A stretch of 64,000 nt of DNA from Streptococcus sp. 29892 (GTDB lineage Bacteria > Bacillota > Bacilli > Lactobacillales > Streptococcaceae), in the NCBI RefSeq assembly GCF_032594935.1, contig NZ_CP118734.1:462001-526000 (forward strand), given 5' to 3'. A model generated the notes under the pieces. That model was not told where the DNA came from. It saw nothing but the letters and a program-made list of their open reading frames with translations, and ran no database searches. Numbering within the stretch: position 1 is the first letter of the stretch; each line of letters opens with the position of its first letter. Position numbers and translations under genes: made by a program. Below, piece by piece: positions 53,595 to 62,768 of the stretch.

Positions 53595-53622
53595 TTGACA
53601 TAAAGGTTTATTATGTTAGAAT
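53595..53622 (+). promoter_or_regulatory. Promoter of the ABC exporter leader
   Basis: TTGACA (53595-53600), 16 bp, TAGAAT (53617-53622). The predicted transcript start, about 53628, gives a leader of roughly 300 nt before the first exporter gene. Confidence 0.75.
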
Positions 53623-53653
53623 AGGGCTTAGAAAAAAGAAAGGAGTAAAACAA

Positions 53654-53731
53654 ATGAACACACAACTTGTCCTTCAGCAAGCTATTTTTTATCATACACT
53701 CCTTTCTAAGCAGGAAAACAGGGCTCATTGA
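53654..53731 (+). CDS. Putative 25-residue leader peptide
   Basis: ATG at 53654 has AAAGGAG 8 nt upstream and the ORF ends TGA at 53731. The peptide begins MNTQLVLQQAIFYHTLL and ends with polar, basic residues. It has no run of a single amino acid that would suggest amino-acid attenuation, and no signal for secretion. Codons 15-20 encode segment B of the leader fold. Its likely role is to let ribosome movement control the downstream terminator; the peptide itself may have no function. Confidence 0.55.
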   Translation: MNTQLVLQQAIFYHTLLSKQENRAH

Positions 53732-53854
53732 AAGACTTTTGAAGTTTTCGTGGGCCTACTCTGGAATAGTGGGAAAGTCAAGCATGTCTTATCATGGTCA
53801 GGTGGGCTTTTCAGAGCTATTCGAGAGTTGGTCTATTTTTGTGGACTGAGCCAT

Positions 53855-53888
53855 GCCTAGGTGGAGTGATAGACACCTAGGCTTTTTT
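53855..53888 (+). terminator. Intrinsic terminator/attenuator before the ABC exporter genes
   Basis: GCCTAGGTG (53855-53863) pairs perfectly with CACCTAGGC (53874-53882) around a 10-nt loop, then six T. It lies 39 bp before the ATG of the first exporter gene, with no promoter visible in between. Confidence 0.85.
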
Positions 53889-53926
53889 GTGCTTAGAAAG
53901 GAATAGTTTTAACTTAAAGGAGAAAT

Positions 53927-55654
53927 ATGTTTAAATTGATATTTGATTACGTCAAACAACACAAGTGGCTCTACTTGCTGGTTGTTGTGACCTTGATTAT
54001 TTACGATATCACCCTATTGATACCAACGCAGATTATTCAGAGGATGGTGGATACGCTGACCAAGAATGGCTTGACTGAGCAGATTTTGGTTCAAGAAATG
54101 GGCCTCTTGCTTTTGGTGACCTTTCTCAATTATGGGATGGGTTTTATCTGGCATCTTAAGCTTTTTCAGGCCTCGGTCAATTTCAAATTTGATATGCAGC
54201 AACGAGCCTTTAAAAAGATGGTGACTATGCGAACACCTTTTTATGAAAAATTTCGGTCTGGGGATGTCATGACCAGATTTTCTACGGATGTTGATGGCCT
54301 GATGGAGATGGTCGGCTATGGGCTCATGATTGTGGTCTATTCCGGTGGTATGTTGGCATTTATCATTCCTACCATGCTTTTGATTGACTGGAAGATTTCC
54401 TTCCTGGCTATCTTACCGATGATTTTTATGGCAGTTGCTTTCTTTTTCATTGGTCGCAAGCAGGATTTGGCTATTGATGCCAACCGTGAGGCAGTTGCAC
54501 AGCTCAATAATGAGGTCTTGGAAGTTGTCGAGGGTATTCGTGTAACCCGAGCCTATAGCAAAAAGGCAACTCAAAAGGGGCAGTTTCAGGCTCGAACCAA
54601 GGAATTGGCGGATGGTGGGGACCGGATTACTACACTACAATCCCTTTATAACCCCTTGGCTACGGTCGGTCTGGGTTTGTCGACTATCCTGGTCTTGGTA
54701 CTTGGAGCAGGGGCAGTCAAGTCTGGTCAGCTCAGTCTGGGGCAGGTCATCGCCCTGCAACTCTATGTCAGTTCCCTCCTAGAGCCTTTCTGGACCCTGG
54801 CGGATTTCATACTAGTTTATCAGACAGGTAAGACTTCATTTGAAAAACTGCAGGAGCTGATTGAAACAGGAGATGACTTGGAAGTGGATGGCTCGGTAGA
54901 AATAGCCGAGCTGGATAGTATTTCTTTCAAGAACTACAGCTTTAGCTATCCTCAGTCGGACCGTCCGAGTTTGCAGGAGATTAACTGGACCTTGAAAGCC
55001 GGTCAGACAGTCGGGATTGTTGGGAAAACGGGTTCCGGCAAGACCAGTCTGGTTAGACAATTGTTACGTCAGTATCCAGTTGGGCAGGGTGAGTTTCTTG
55101 TTAATCATCAGTCTGTCCTTGACTTCAAACGCTCAAGCCTGGAGCAAAAAATTGGCTATGTTCCCCAAGAACACATTCTCTTTTCAAAATCTGTTGGGGA
55201 AAATATTGCCTTTGGTAAGCGTGACAGTAGTTTGGAAGAAATTGAAGCGGCTATCGCAACCGCAGCCTTTAGCCAGGACTTGGAGCGGATGAGTCATGGA
55301 CTGGACACCATGATTGGCGAGCGGGGTGTGTCTATTTCTGGTGGTCAGAAACAACGGATTTCTATTGCGCGTGCCTTTTTACGAGAGCCAGACTTGCTTA
55401 TTTTAGACGATTCCCTATCAGCAGTCGATGCTCGAACAGAAGGTCAGATTATCCAAAATATCCAGAAAGAACGTGCAGGCAAGACCAATGTCATTGTGAC
55501 CCACCGCCTGTCTGCTGTCAACCATGCTGACTGGGTGCTAGTCATGGACGAAGGTCGCATTGTAGAAGAAGGCCGACCGGCCGACCTGCTAGCCCAAGAA
55601 GGCTGGTACTATGAACAATACCAGCGCCAACAAAGTCAGGAAGGAGGAGAATAA
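53927..55654 (+). CDS. Heterodimeric ABC multidrug exporter subunit 1
   Basis: 575 residues: six helices in the first 300 residues (type IV exporter fold), then the nucleotide-binding domain. Walker A is GKTGSGKTS near 365, the signature is SISGGQKQRISIARAF, Walker B LLILDDSLSAVDART. In Walker B the catalytic Glu is replaced by Asp (LDDS), marking the degenerate half of asymmetric exporters such as BmrC, PatA, EfrA or LmrC. It overlaps the partner gene by 1 bp and is transcribed through the attenuator leader. Substrate unknown; drugs are likely. Confidence 0.91.
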   Translation: MFKLIFDYVKQHKWLYLLVVVTLIIYDITLLIPTQIIQRMVDTLTKNGLTEQILVQEMGLLLLVTFLNYGMGFIWHLKLFQASVNFKFDMQQRAFKKMVTMRTPFYEKFRSGDVMTRFSTDVDGLMEMVGYGLMIVVYSGGMLAFIIPTMLLIDWKISFLAILPMIFMAVAFFFIGRKQDLAIDANREAVAQLNNEVLEVVEGIRVTRAYSKKATQKGQFQARTKELADGGDRITTLQSLYNPLATVGLGLSTILVLVLGAGAVKSGQLSLGQVIALQLYVSSLLEPFWTLADFILVYQTGKTSFEKLQELIETGDDLEVDGSVEIAELDSISFKNYSFSYPQSDRPSLQEINWTLKAGQTVGIVGKTGSGKTSLVRQLLRQYPVGQGEFLVNHQSVLDFKRSSLEQKIGYVPQEHILFSKSVGENIAFGKRDSSLEEIEAAIATAAFSQDLERMSHGLDTMIGERGVSISGGQKQRISIARAFLREPDLLILDDSLSAVDARTEGQIIQNIQKERAGKTNVIVTHRLSAVNHADWVLVMDEGRIVEEGRPADLLAQEGWYYEQYQRQQSQEGGE

Positions 55655-57393
55655 TGAAGGTTTTAGGATTTTTATTGAAGCAAATTGGTCGCGTTAAGTG
55701 GCTCTTTACGTTTGCTGTTATCTGTTACTTAGCAGCTTCTAGCCTCTTGCGTTTTGCACCTCTCATTATTCAAAAAGCCATTGATGGACCTTTACGGGCC
55801 TTGAGTGAAGGCCGACCCTTCCATGAAGCCCTTTTCTTACAAATGGCAAGTCAATATGTGGCCATGATTTTCTTGGGTGCACTTGGCTATTACCTTTCCA
55901 TGCGGATCTTGATGCACTCTGCCAATAGGATCGCAGAGTATTTGCGCAACCAGGCCTATGATGTTATGCAGTGTTTGCCCATTTCTTATTTTGATGATAA
56001 ACCTGCCGGTAAGATTGCCACTCGTATTGTTAACGATACTGAAACCTTGCGCAATCAGTTTTACGGTACTCTTGTTAATGTCTTTAATAGTTTTATTCGC
56101 TTGCTTCTTACCTACGGGATTGTTTTCTACATCAATCCTAGTCTAGGTTTTGCTCTCTTGCTACTAATTCCAGTCTTTATCGGTATTCAATTTATCTATA
56201 AAAAGTTGACCGATAAGCCTATGAAGGATTTTTACGATGCTCGAAGTGAGGTCAATACTCAGGTCAATGAAACCATGAATGGTGCTAGTTTGATCCAGCT
56301 CTATGGTCAGGAAGAGAGAGTGCTAGCTGAGTTTGAAGCGACAGCAGATAAGATGCGCCTTGCAGATAACCAGATTATCTGGGCCCAATCCAGCTCGACA
56401 TGGACCTTGACGGAGTTTCTGAAATTTCTGGTTGTGACAGGGATTTTAACCATTATTGGCTATCAATTCTTACAAGGTCAATCGAGCTTGTCACCGGGTA
56501 AATTATTTGTGTATATTGATTATATTGAAGGGATTTTTGTGTCCCTTGGTGCCTTGGTCAAGCAGTTTCCCAATCTCCTTCGGTCGATTGAAACAGGTAA
56601 GAGGTTGATGGGCTTGCTGGAAGAAGAAACGGAATCCGATAGTAGTGCTGAATTGACGGTGACAGATGGTCAGGTGGTCTTTGACCAAGTGACCTTTGCC
56701 TACGAAGTTGGCAAGCCTATTCTCAAGGACATCTCCATTCAGGCTGACAAGGGAGAAACCATTGCTCTGGTGGGCCACACAGGATCAGGCAAGTCCTCCA
56801 TTATGAACCTCCTCTACCGTTTCTATGATCCTCAGGAGGGTCAGGTTTTGATTGATGGGAAAAACATCCGTGATTATTCCCGTGAGAGCCTGCGCAGTCA
56901 CATGGGGATTGTTCTTCAGGAACCCTATCTCTTCACTGGGACCATCGCTAGCAACGTGGCTATGGATAAGGAGAAGATGGATAGACAGGCAGTCATAGAG
57001 GCCTTGGAAAAAGTTGGAGCAGGTCCAATGCTTGCTCGCCTGGAACAAGGTATCGATGAACCAGTATTTGAAAAGGGGTCAACCTTCTCAAGCGGTGAAC
57101 GTCAATTGATTGCCTTTGCCCGCACCCTTTACTCCAATCCCCAAATCTTGATTTTGGATGAGGCGACTTCCCATATCGATACGGAAACGGAAGAAATTAT
57201 CCAGCACGCTATGGAAGTGGTCAAGGAAGGGCGGACCACCTTTATCATCGCCCATCGTCTGTCTACTATTCAAAATGCAGACCAGATTTTGGTCTTGGAC
57301 CAAGGTCGTATTATTGAACGTGGCAAACATGAGGAGCTGCTTTCCTTGGGCGGTGTTTATGCACAGATGCATGAGATACAGGCTAGGGTGTAG
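55654..57393 (+). CDS. Heterodimeric ABC multidrug exporter subunit 2
   Basis: 579 residues with six N-terminal helices and a C-terminal ATPase. Walker A is GHTGSGKSS near 376, Q-loop VLQEPYLFTG, and Walker B ILILDEATSHIDTETE has the canonical catalytic Glu. The signature is FSSGERQLIAFAR, a variant of LSGGQ, complementary to the intact signature of subunit 1. One consensus and one degenerate site is the rule in BmrCD/PatAB/EfrAB-type pairs. It starts on the stop codon of the first gene. Confidence 0.91.
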   Translation: MKVLGFLLKQIGRVKWLFTFAVICYLAASSLLRFAPLIIQKAIDGPLRALSEGRPFHEALFLQMASQYVAMIFLGALGYYLSMRILMHSANRIAEYLRNQAYDVMQCLPISYFDDKPAGKIATRIVNDTETLRNQFYGTLVNVFNSFIRLLLTYGIVFYINPSLGFALLLLIPVFIGIQFIYKKLTDKPMKDFYDARSEVNTQVNETMNGASLIQLYGQEERVLAEFEATADKMRLADNQIIWAQSSSTWTLTEFLKFLVVTGILTIIGYQFLQGQSSLSPGKLFVYIDYIEGIFVSLGALVKQFPNLLRSIETGKRLMGLLEEETESDSSAELTVTDGQVVFDQVTFAYEVGKPILKDISIQADKGETIALVGHTGSGKSSIMNLLYRFYDPQEGQVLIDGKNIRDYSRESLRSHMGIVLQEPYLFTGTIASNVAMDKEKMDRQAVIEALEKVGAGPMLARLEQGIDEPVFEKGSTFSSGERQLIAFARTLYSNPQILILDEATSHIDTETEEIIQHAMEVVKEGRTTFIIAHRLSTIQNADQILVLDQGRIIERGKHEELLSLGGVYAQMHEIQARV

Positions 57394-57699
57394 GCACAAT
57401 CATCAAAAGTGGTTTGTAACTAATGATATCTTAGAAAGGAGAGACAGTGACTTCACTAGAAGTTGCTGTCTTTTGTCTTTCTAAAGACTATCTAATGTTT
57501 AATTTGTATAAAAATCGCTATATTGAGCATATGTACAATATGGAATATAAATAATATATTGAATAAGAATAAGGTCTTTCATTTTTTTGTTTATAGGTTG
57601 TGGCTTGCGAAGTTTCAAGAGAGGAGGCTAGATGATTGCTAATAAGATATGAAGGAAGACAAAGAAAAAGTTGTGTCATGTAGATAGAGAGGAGATACC
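57394..57699. other. 306-bp spacer between the exporter and GH85 genes
   Basis: It contains the exporter terminator (57443-57474) and an AT-rich stretch. I see no gene. GAGAGGAG is the Shine-Dalgarno of the next ORF. A convincing promoter for the GH85 gene is not obvious. Confidence 0.5.
57443..57474 (+). terminator. Terminator of the ABC exporter operon
   Basis: GACAG-TG-ACTTC pairs with GAAGT-TG-CTGTC, followed by TTTTGTCTTT. Confidence 0.8.
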
Positions 57700-60600
57700 A
57701 TGAGGAGTAAAGATAAAAAGTTTTTAGATAAGCACATTCAGTATGCTATTCGTAAGACCTGTCTAGGAGTAGGTTCTGTAGCAATTTCAATGTTTTTAAC
57801 AGGTGTATGCTTGCCGACACAGGAAGTAGGTGCTGAGGAGGTTGAAATCAGTAGCCTCACACTAGAGAATGAGAATAAGCTAGTTACTGCTGAAGAGGCT
57901 GGCCAAGCGACGAGTAGCGTAGAGCCAGTGGAAGAAGAAAGACTTATTGTTGAAGCTACAAGTCACTTAGCCAACCAATCACTTTCGGCTGTTACCAGTG
58001 GAGAGAGGGCAGGAAATGAAGAAATGCTAGAAAATAGCCAGCCTCTTCTAGATAAGGAAGACTTGAATGTAACCAGCAATCTAGCTTTGGAAGAGGCGGA
58101 AGTTAGACCATCTGAGGACTTGCCTAATGTTTTTGAAAAATTTACTGCGTCAGAGAGCCAAGTAAGACCTTTTAAGCCTCAGAATATAAAAGTTGATTTA
58201 GATAAACTCCTTGATTGGCAACCTGAAACAGATATCTATTCAGAAATTGCTAAGTCTGCTGTCCCGCTTGCGGAACGTGTTAAGGGACAGGCAACCAATC
58301 CTCTAGCTAATCCTGATGCAAAGGTTCAATCTTTGGCCTACCTTTCTTCCAGTAGTGCAGGAAATTCATCGGTAGGTGGTGGAGATCAGGGATTGGGGGT
58401 CTATGCTTTTGATAACTGGCAGTATTTGGATTCTATGGTTTTTTGGGATGGTTTGGTTCCCAATCCAGATGTCATTGATGCTGCCCATAGAAACGGTGTC
58501 CCAATTTATGGAACTATTTTCCATAATTGGTCAGCTTCTGAAAGTGATAGACAGGTTGTTCGCTATGTATTACAAGAGGATGCACCGCAATCAAGCACCT
58601 TTCCAGTTGCTAGAAAATTGGTCGATATTGCAAATTACTATGGTTTTGATGGCTATTTTATTAACCAAGAAACCAATATGTCCCGTGGCAAACAGTGGTC
58701 GGATAGTTATATAGATTTTATGCATTATGCTAAATCCTATGCGAAAGAAATTGGTTTACAAACATTTGATTTTGCTTGGTATGATGCCATGAGTTCTACA
58801 GGGGGCCGTTATCATGGAAATGCAGTGGATGAACGGAACAAGGTCTTTATGCAAGGTGATTCTGAGGGCGATGTCGCTGTGGATGATTTCTTCGTTAACT
58901 TTAATTGGGACAAGAATCACATTGATACCACTGTAGAAACTTTGAACAAAATTGGTCGAAGTCCTTTTGATGCCTATGCAGGTCTTGAATTACAAAAAGG
59001 TGGTTCATATAATACCTATTATTCTAAAAAAGCCTTAGTAGATGAAGAAGGGAAAGCTAGGGTTTCTTTGGGTTTGTTTGTCCCAGATACGATTATGGGA
59101 ATTGCCAAAGATGGTGTTGATTTCCATAAGCATGAACAGATTTTCTGGACAGGGCCAAATGGTGATCCTACTACCTCTGATGACACGACTTTTTGGTCTG
59201 GCATATCACGTTATGTAGTGGAAAAAACTCCGATAGTTGGTGAAAATTTCCATACTAATTTTAATACAGGTCATGGGAAATACTGGTTTGTTGACGGTGT
59301 GAAAAATAAGAACCTTCCTTGGAATTCTCGTTCCGTGCAACAGATTATGCCAACGTGGCGATGGTGGATTCGTTCAGATAAAGCTAGTGTGGAAGGGAAC
59401 TATGACTTTGAAGATGCCTATCATTCAGGGACTTCTTTGAAATTCACGGGTCAAATGCAAGAAAATAGCCGTTCAGATATCATGCTATATGCCATGGATT
59501 TGGATGTGACGGCTAATTCTCTCTTAAATGTTGTCAGCAAGGGACATCCAGGTATGACAGCTGAAATTGGATTGGCAACCAGTAAGGACCATGCAGAGGA
59601 GAACACTGTTTACTTTGGTTTACAGCCTGGGGAAGATTGGACAAAGAGTTCGATATCTTTATCTTCTTTAGCTACTAAGAAAATATATGGCTTGAAATTG
59701 CGATTATCGTCCGAACAATCTATTGAGGACATGGCTTTCAATTTAGGTTCACTGTCCATAGGAAATTCGACCTTGGTCCTTGCTGCACCGAGTGATATAA
59801 GAATCGAAGCCAGTAATTTAGCCAATGCTCAAGAGGGCGAAGTTATCATTTCTTATAAAGGAGTTGAGGGGGCTGATTATTATGAAATCTATCAAGACAT
59901 TGATGGTGAGTGGGAAATCGTCAACGCTACCTCGTCGACAGTAGCCTATCTTCCGACTTTACGACGTTCGGCTCGAGCAGAAGGTAGCAGTCAGAGATTG
60001 AAAGTTGTAGCAGTAGCTAAAAATGGCACTCGTTCCACTGGGCACATCACAAATTTTGATTGGAAGTTGCAAGTGGACGATACAACTTTCCCTACTCCGC
60101 CAGCAGAGAATATTGTGCTAGGCGCTAAAATAACCTATTCGTCTGCTGGAAGTAATTCAGAGGGACCTCAAAACCTCTTGTCAGGAACTATCAATAATAC
60201 TGCAGACAAGTGGTATTCTGATCGTTATCAGGATCATGTGGATATTGAATTGACACAGCCTAGAAGGGTGGCAAGATGGATTGTTGACCATGCAGGGGCT
60301 GGTGGTGAAGCTGTTCAAGATGGCTCTATGAATACCCATACTTTTGATTTACAGTATAAAGATATGGAAACTGGTGAGTGGAAACTAGCCCACCAAGTTG
60401 TTGGGAATAAGGATCATGTAACAGATATTATTTTAAGAGAACCTATCAGAGCTTTAGAATGGCGCCTAAATGTGACTAAGCGTGATAATGGTACACCTTG
60501 GGGAGGAATCCGTATCTATAACTGGAAGATGTATGAAACAGTCGTGAATGAAACTGAAAATCTTCCAATGAATAGGGGGCTAGTAGAACATATTTCAGAT

Positions 60601-62586
60601 GGTCTTTATGCAGCTTCTTTCAAAGATGTTCCCGCTCATACGACAATTTACCTTTATTCAGATAAAGAGGGCAATCACGAGCTTGCTCAGGGACAAGCAG
60701 ACCAATCAGGTCACTTGGTTTTCAAACAGCTAGGTTTAAAAGGTTCTAAGGGAATGCTTTATTATCGCGCTAAAGCTGCTGGAAAAGAGTTGTCGAATAT
60801 CTTGGCCTTGCCATTTGAAGCTAGTAATCGTAAGATTGTTGCGACCAATTTGGCACTAGGAAAAGATTTTCAATTCCGTTATCATTTAGGTGAAGCTTTG
60901 AATCTCACAGATGGATTCATTGAAGTCACAAGTTTTGTAGATGGTCAATCTAGAGTTGAGAAAGTCCCTCTCTCTAATGGACTAGTAGAACTGACTACTT
61001 TTGAAACGGATACAGCAGGACTGAAAGAAGTAGGGGTTCGATTTAATGGTCAAGATACAGGACAGTTTTTACGATTCTCAGTGATTGCCGAAGATACTAC
61101 AATTCCTGACAGAACGCTTGTCAATATAGGTGTGAAAAAACTAGCTCGTTCGACTTATCTGAGAGGGCAGGAGCTGGAGCTAGATAAGAGTAGTTTGGAA
61201 CTGGTCTATGATAATGGTCAGATTGAGGAGAAGCAGTTTGATGATACAGTAAGCGTATTTGGGTATGATGCGATGAAATTTGGACCTCAAACCCTAACAA
61301 TTTCTTACAAGGGACTTCGTACACAAGCGGTTGTCAGTGTGGAGGAGTTGAATTATCAGATGCTAGATCAGGGAGAGGCAACCTTACAGTCTATGAAAGG
61401 AGAACCGAACTTCGCTCTTTTGTCAGATGAGGAGCAAAAAGGTTTGGTAGAATTTTTAGCTGAGATTGCTGCCTTCAAGTTGCGAGATGATAGTGTCCAA
61501 GATGATATTGGATTACTGACCCAGCTGACTAATGACGCTATTTCAACTTATCGGCAGTTATTGGATAAGGTAGTTGTAGTAAAAGAGGATAGTAGTTCGG
61601 TGACTTCTCAGGCAGATTCTCCAAAAGAATTAGTGTCTGGTCCTCAGGAACCAGTAGCTCCATCTGTGGTCGAGAACATGGACAAGCCAACTATTTCCGA
61701 GGTTGAGAAAGAAGAACTTGAAGAATTAGTTGATCACAGTTCACAAGTAGAAGAAAGTTTGGTTGAGCAACCAGGTGCTCCTCTTACTATTTCTGAGTAT
61801 CTCCCTAGTCCAAATCCAGCTTTCGAATTGCAAGAAGTGAATACAGGAGTCCGTGTCTTGTTTGAGGAGGGTGAAAATAAGCAGATTGTTTCTTTGAGAG
61901 TGCGACATATGGAAACAAATCATATCCATACTCCGCAGGTTTTATCAGATGAAGATTATGATTTGTTCGATATTCAGTTATTGGATCAAGACGGAAATCC
62001 TGTACAAAATGTAAAAGAAGCTCTGGTTCTGTTACCGATTGATGAGGGCAAGGAGGTATTGCGTGTTAGTTATCTTCCAAATTCCACTCAAGAGGAGAAA
62101 CTCGATTTTACAGAAACAATTGCTTTTGATGAGAATGGGCGAGCATATAAGGCAGTTGCTTTTGTTGCGAAACATTTCAGTGAATACTTGGTTGTATATA
62201 GAAGCATCAGTGCTGTAGGAACTGGTTTGACAAGTTCCCCGAATCCAGAATTTCCTATCGAAGAACTCTTACAGACACAGGTTGAAAAAATGGATGGATT
62301 ATTGGTACTGGATAAAGAGGGCGGCCAAATTCTTAATAAGAACCCATCGGTCACCAGTCTTGCATTTCAGGATATGGGAGAGGTTCTTAAACCAGTCATC
62401 TTTGAACATACAGAGGTGCCTGTGGCAGAAGGACCGCTTCTAACCACCAATAAAGTCGAAGAAAGGAGTTCTTTGACCACTTCCAAACAATTACCGAATA
62501 CGGGTTCTGAAGTAAGTTCTGGACTGATTTGTATAGGGCTAGTAGGCTTACTTGGTGCAGGCATTTTGCGTAAAAAAGAAAGATAA
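57700..62586 (+). CDS. endoD: LPXTG-anchored GH85 endo-beta-N-acetylglucosaminidase (EndoD-like)
   Basis: 1628 residues. A YSIRK-type signal (YAIRKTCLGVGSVAISMFLTG) is followed by an acidic linker to about 200 and a GH85 domain from about 205 to 560. The catalytic Asn/Glu pair is in DGYFINQETN, N322 and E324 by this numbering. Carbohydrate-binding modules follow, including an F5/8-like module near 805-950 (ITYSSAGSNSEGPQNLLSG) and Ig-like units with YDNGQ. Sortase signal LPNTG at 1598, a hydrophobic segment and RKKER end it. It releases N-glycans from host glycoproteins between the two core GlcNAc residues. Size matches pneumococcal EndoD. Confidence 0.94.
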   Translation: MRSKDKKFLDKHIQYAIRKTCLGVGSVAISMFLTGVCLPTQEVGAEEVEISSLTLENENKLVTAEEAGQATSSVEPVEEERLIVEATSHLANQSLSAVTSGERAGNEEMLENSQPLLDKEDLNVTSNLALEEAEVRPSEDLPNVFEKFTASESQVRPFKPQNIKVDLDKLLDWQPETDIYSEIAKSAVPLAERVKGQATNPLANPDAKVQSLAYLSSSSAGNSSVGGGDQGLGVYAFDNWQYLDSMVFWDGLVPNPDVIDAAHRNGVPIYGTIFHNWSASESDRQVVRYVLQEDAPQSSTFPVARKLVDIANYYGFDGYFINQETNMSRGKQWSDSYIDFMHYAKSYAKEIGLQTFDFAWYDAMSSTGGRYHGNAVDERNKVFMQGDSEGDVAVDDFFVNFNWDKNHIDTTVETLNKIGRSPFDAYAGLELQKGGSYNTYYSKKALVDEEGKARVSLGLFVPDTIMGIAKDGVDFHKHEQIFWTGPNGDPTTSDDTTFWSGISRYVVEKTPIVGENFHTNFNTGHGKYWFVDGVKNKNLPWNSRSVQQIMPTWRWWIRSDKASVEGNYDFEDAYHSGTSLKFTGQMQENSRSDIMLYAMDLDVTANSLLNVVSKGHPGMTAEIGLATSKDHAEENTVYFGLQPGEDWTKSSISLSSLATKKIYGLKLRLSSEQSIEDMAFNLGSLSIGNSTLVLAAPSDIRIEASNLANAQEGEVIISYKGVEGADYYEIYQDIDGEWEIVNATSSTVAYLPTLRRSARAEGSSQRLKVVAVAKNGTRSTGHITNFDWKLQVDDTTFPTPPAENIVLGAKITYSSAGSNSEGPQNLLSGTINNTADKWYSDRYQDHVDIELTQPRRVARWIVDHAGAGGEAVQDGSMNTHTFDLQYKDMETGEWKLAHQVVGNKDHVTDIILREPIRALEWRLNVTKRDNGTPWGGIRIYNWKMYETVVNETENLPMNRGLVEHISDGLYAASFKDVPAHTTIYLYSDKEGNHELAQGQADQSGHLVFKQLGLKGSKGMLYYRAKAAGKELSNILALPFEASNRKIVATNLALGKDFQFRYHLGEALNLTDGFIEVTSFVDGQSRVEKVPLSNGLVELTTFETDTAGLKEVGVRFNGQDTGQFLRFSVIAEDTTIPDRTLVNIGVKKLARSTYLRGQELELDKSSLELVYDNGQIEEKQFDDTVSVFGYDAMKFGPQTLTISYKGLRTQAVVSVEELNYQMLDQGEATLQSMKGEPNFALLSDEEQKGLVEFLAEIAAFKLRDDSVQDDIGLLTQLTNDAISTYRQLLDKVVVVKEDSSSVTSQADSPKELVSGPQEPVAPSVVENMDKPTISEVEKEELEELVDHSSQVEESLVEQPGAPLTISEYLPSPNPAFELQEVNTGVRVLFEEGENKQIVSLRVRHMETNHIHTPQVLSDEDYDLFDIQLLDQDGNPVQNVKEALVLLPIDEGKEVLRVSYLPNSTQEEKLDFTETIAFDENGRAYKAVAFVAKHFSEYLVVYRSISAVGTGLTSSPNPEFPIEELLQTQVEKMDGLLVLDKEGGQILNKNPSVTSLAFQDMGEVLKPVIFEHTEVPVAEGPLLTTNKVEERSSLTTSKQLPNTGSEVSSGLICIGLVGLLGAGILRKKER

Positions 62587-62594
62587 TCTCAAGG

Positions 62595-62636
62595 ACAGAT
62601 TGGAGTGTGGGCTTTTGGCTACCTTCTCCAATCTGT
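62595..62636 (+). terminator. Probable terminator after the GH85 gene
   Basis: ACAGATTGGAG pairs perfectly with CTCCAATCTGT around a 20-nt loop; the T tract is weak (TTATCC). Confidence 0.5.
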
Positions 62637-62768
62637 TTATCCTATATTCATTTTTTATAGGATGGATAAATAATATATATTAGTAAGGATCTTCTTTTTC
62701 TGATAGGATAGGAGTAACTCGTTTAAACTTGTTACAATCAGTCATCATATCTATCACGGAGGTCCAAT

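Larger units (their letters stand above)
53626..53902 (+). promoter_or_regulatory. Attenuator-type leader of the heterodimeric ABC exporter
   Basis: Three segments are related. A (53626-53646) contains GCTTAG and GAAAGGAGT and includes the Shine-Dalgarno of a 25-codon ORF. B (53698-53712) is ACTCCTTTCTAAGCA, inside that ORF. C (53890-53902) is TGCTTAGAAAGGA, just past a strong terminator. B is complementary to A (9 + 5 bp) and perfectly to C (13 bp). Translation of the ORF would cover B and so change folding. The general plan recalls the BmrB leader before bmrCD in B. subtilis. Confidence 0.6.

Noticed and set aside
53667..53849. 60-codon frame in the ABC exporter leader
   Set aside because: It starts at a non-ATG codon without a Shine-Dalgarno, overlaps the better supported 25-codon ORF and covers RNA structure.
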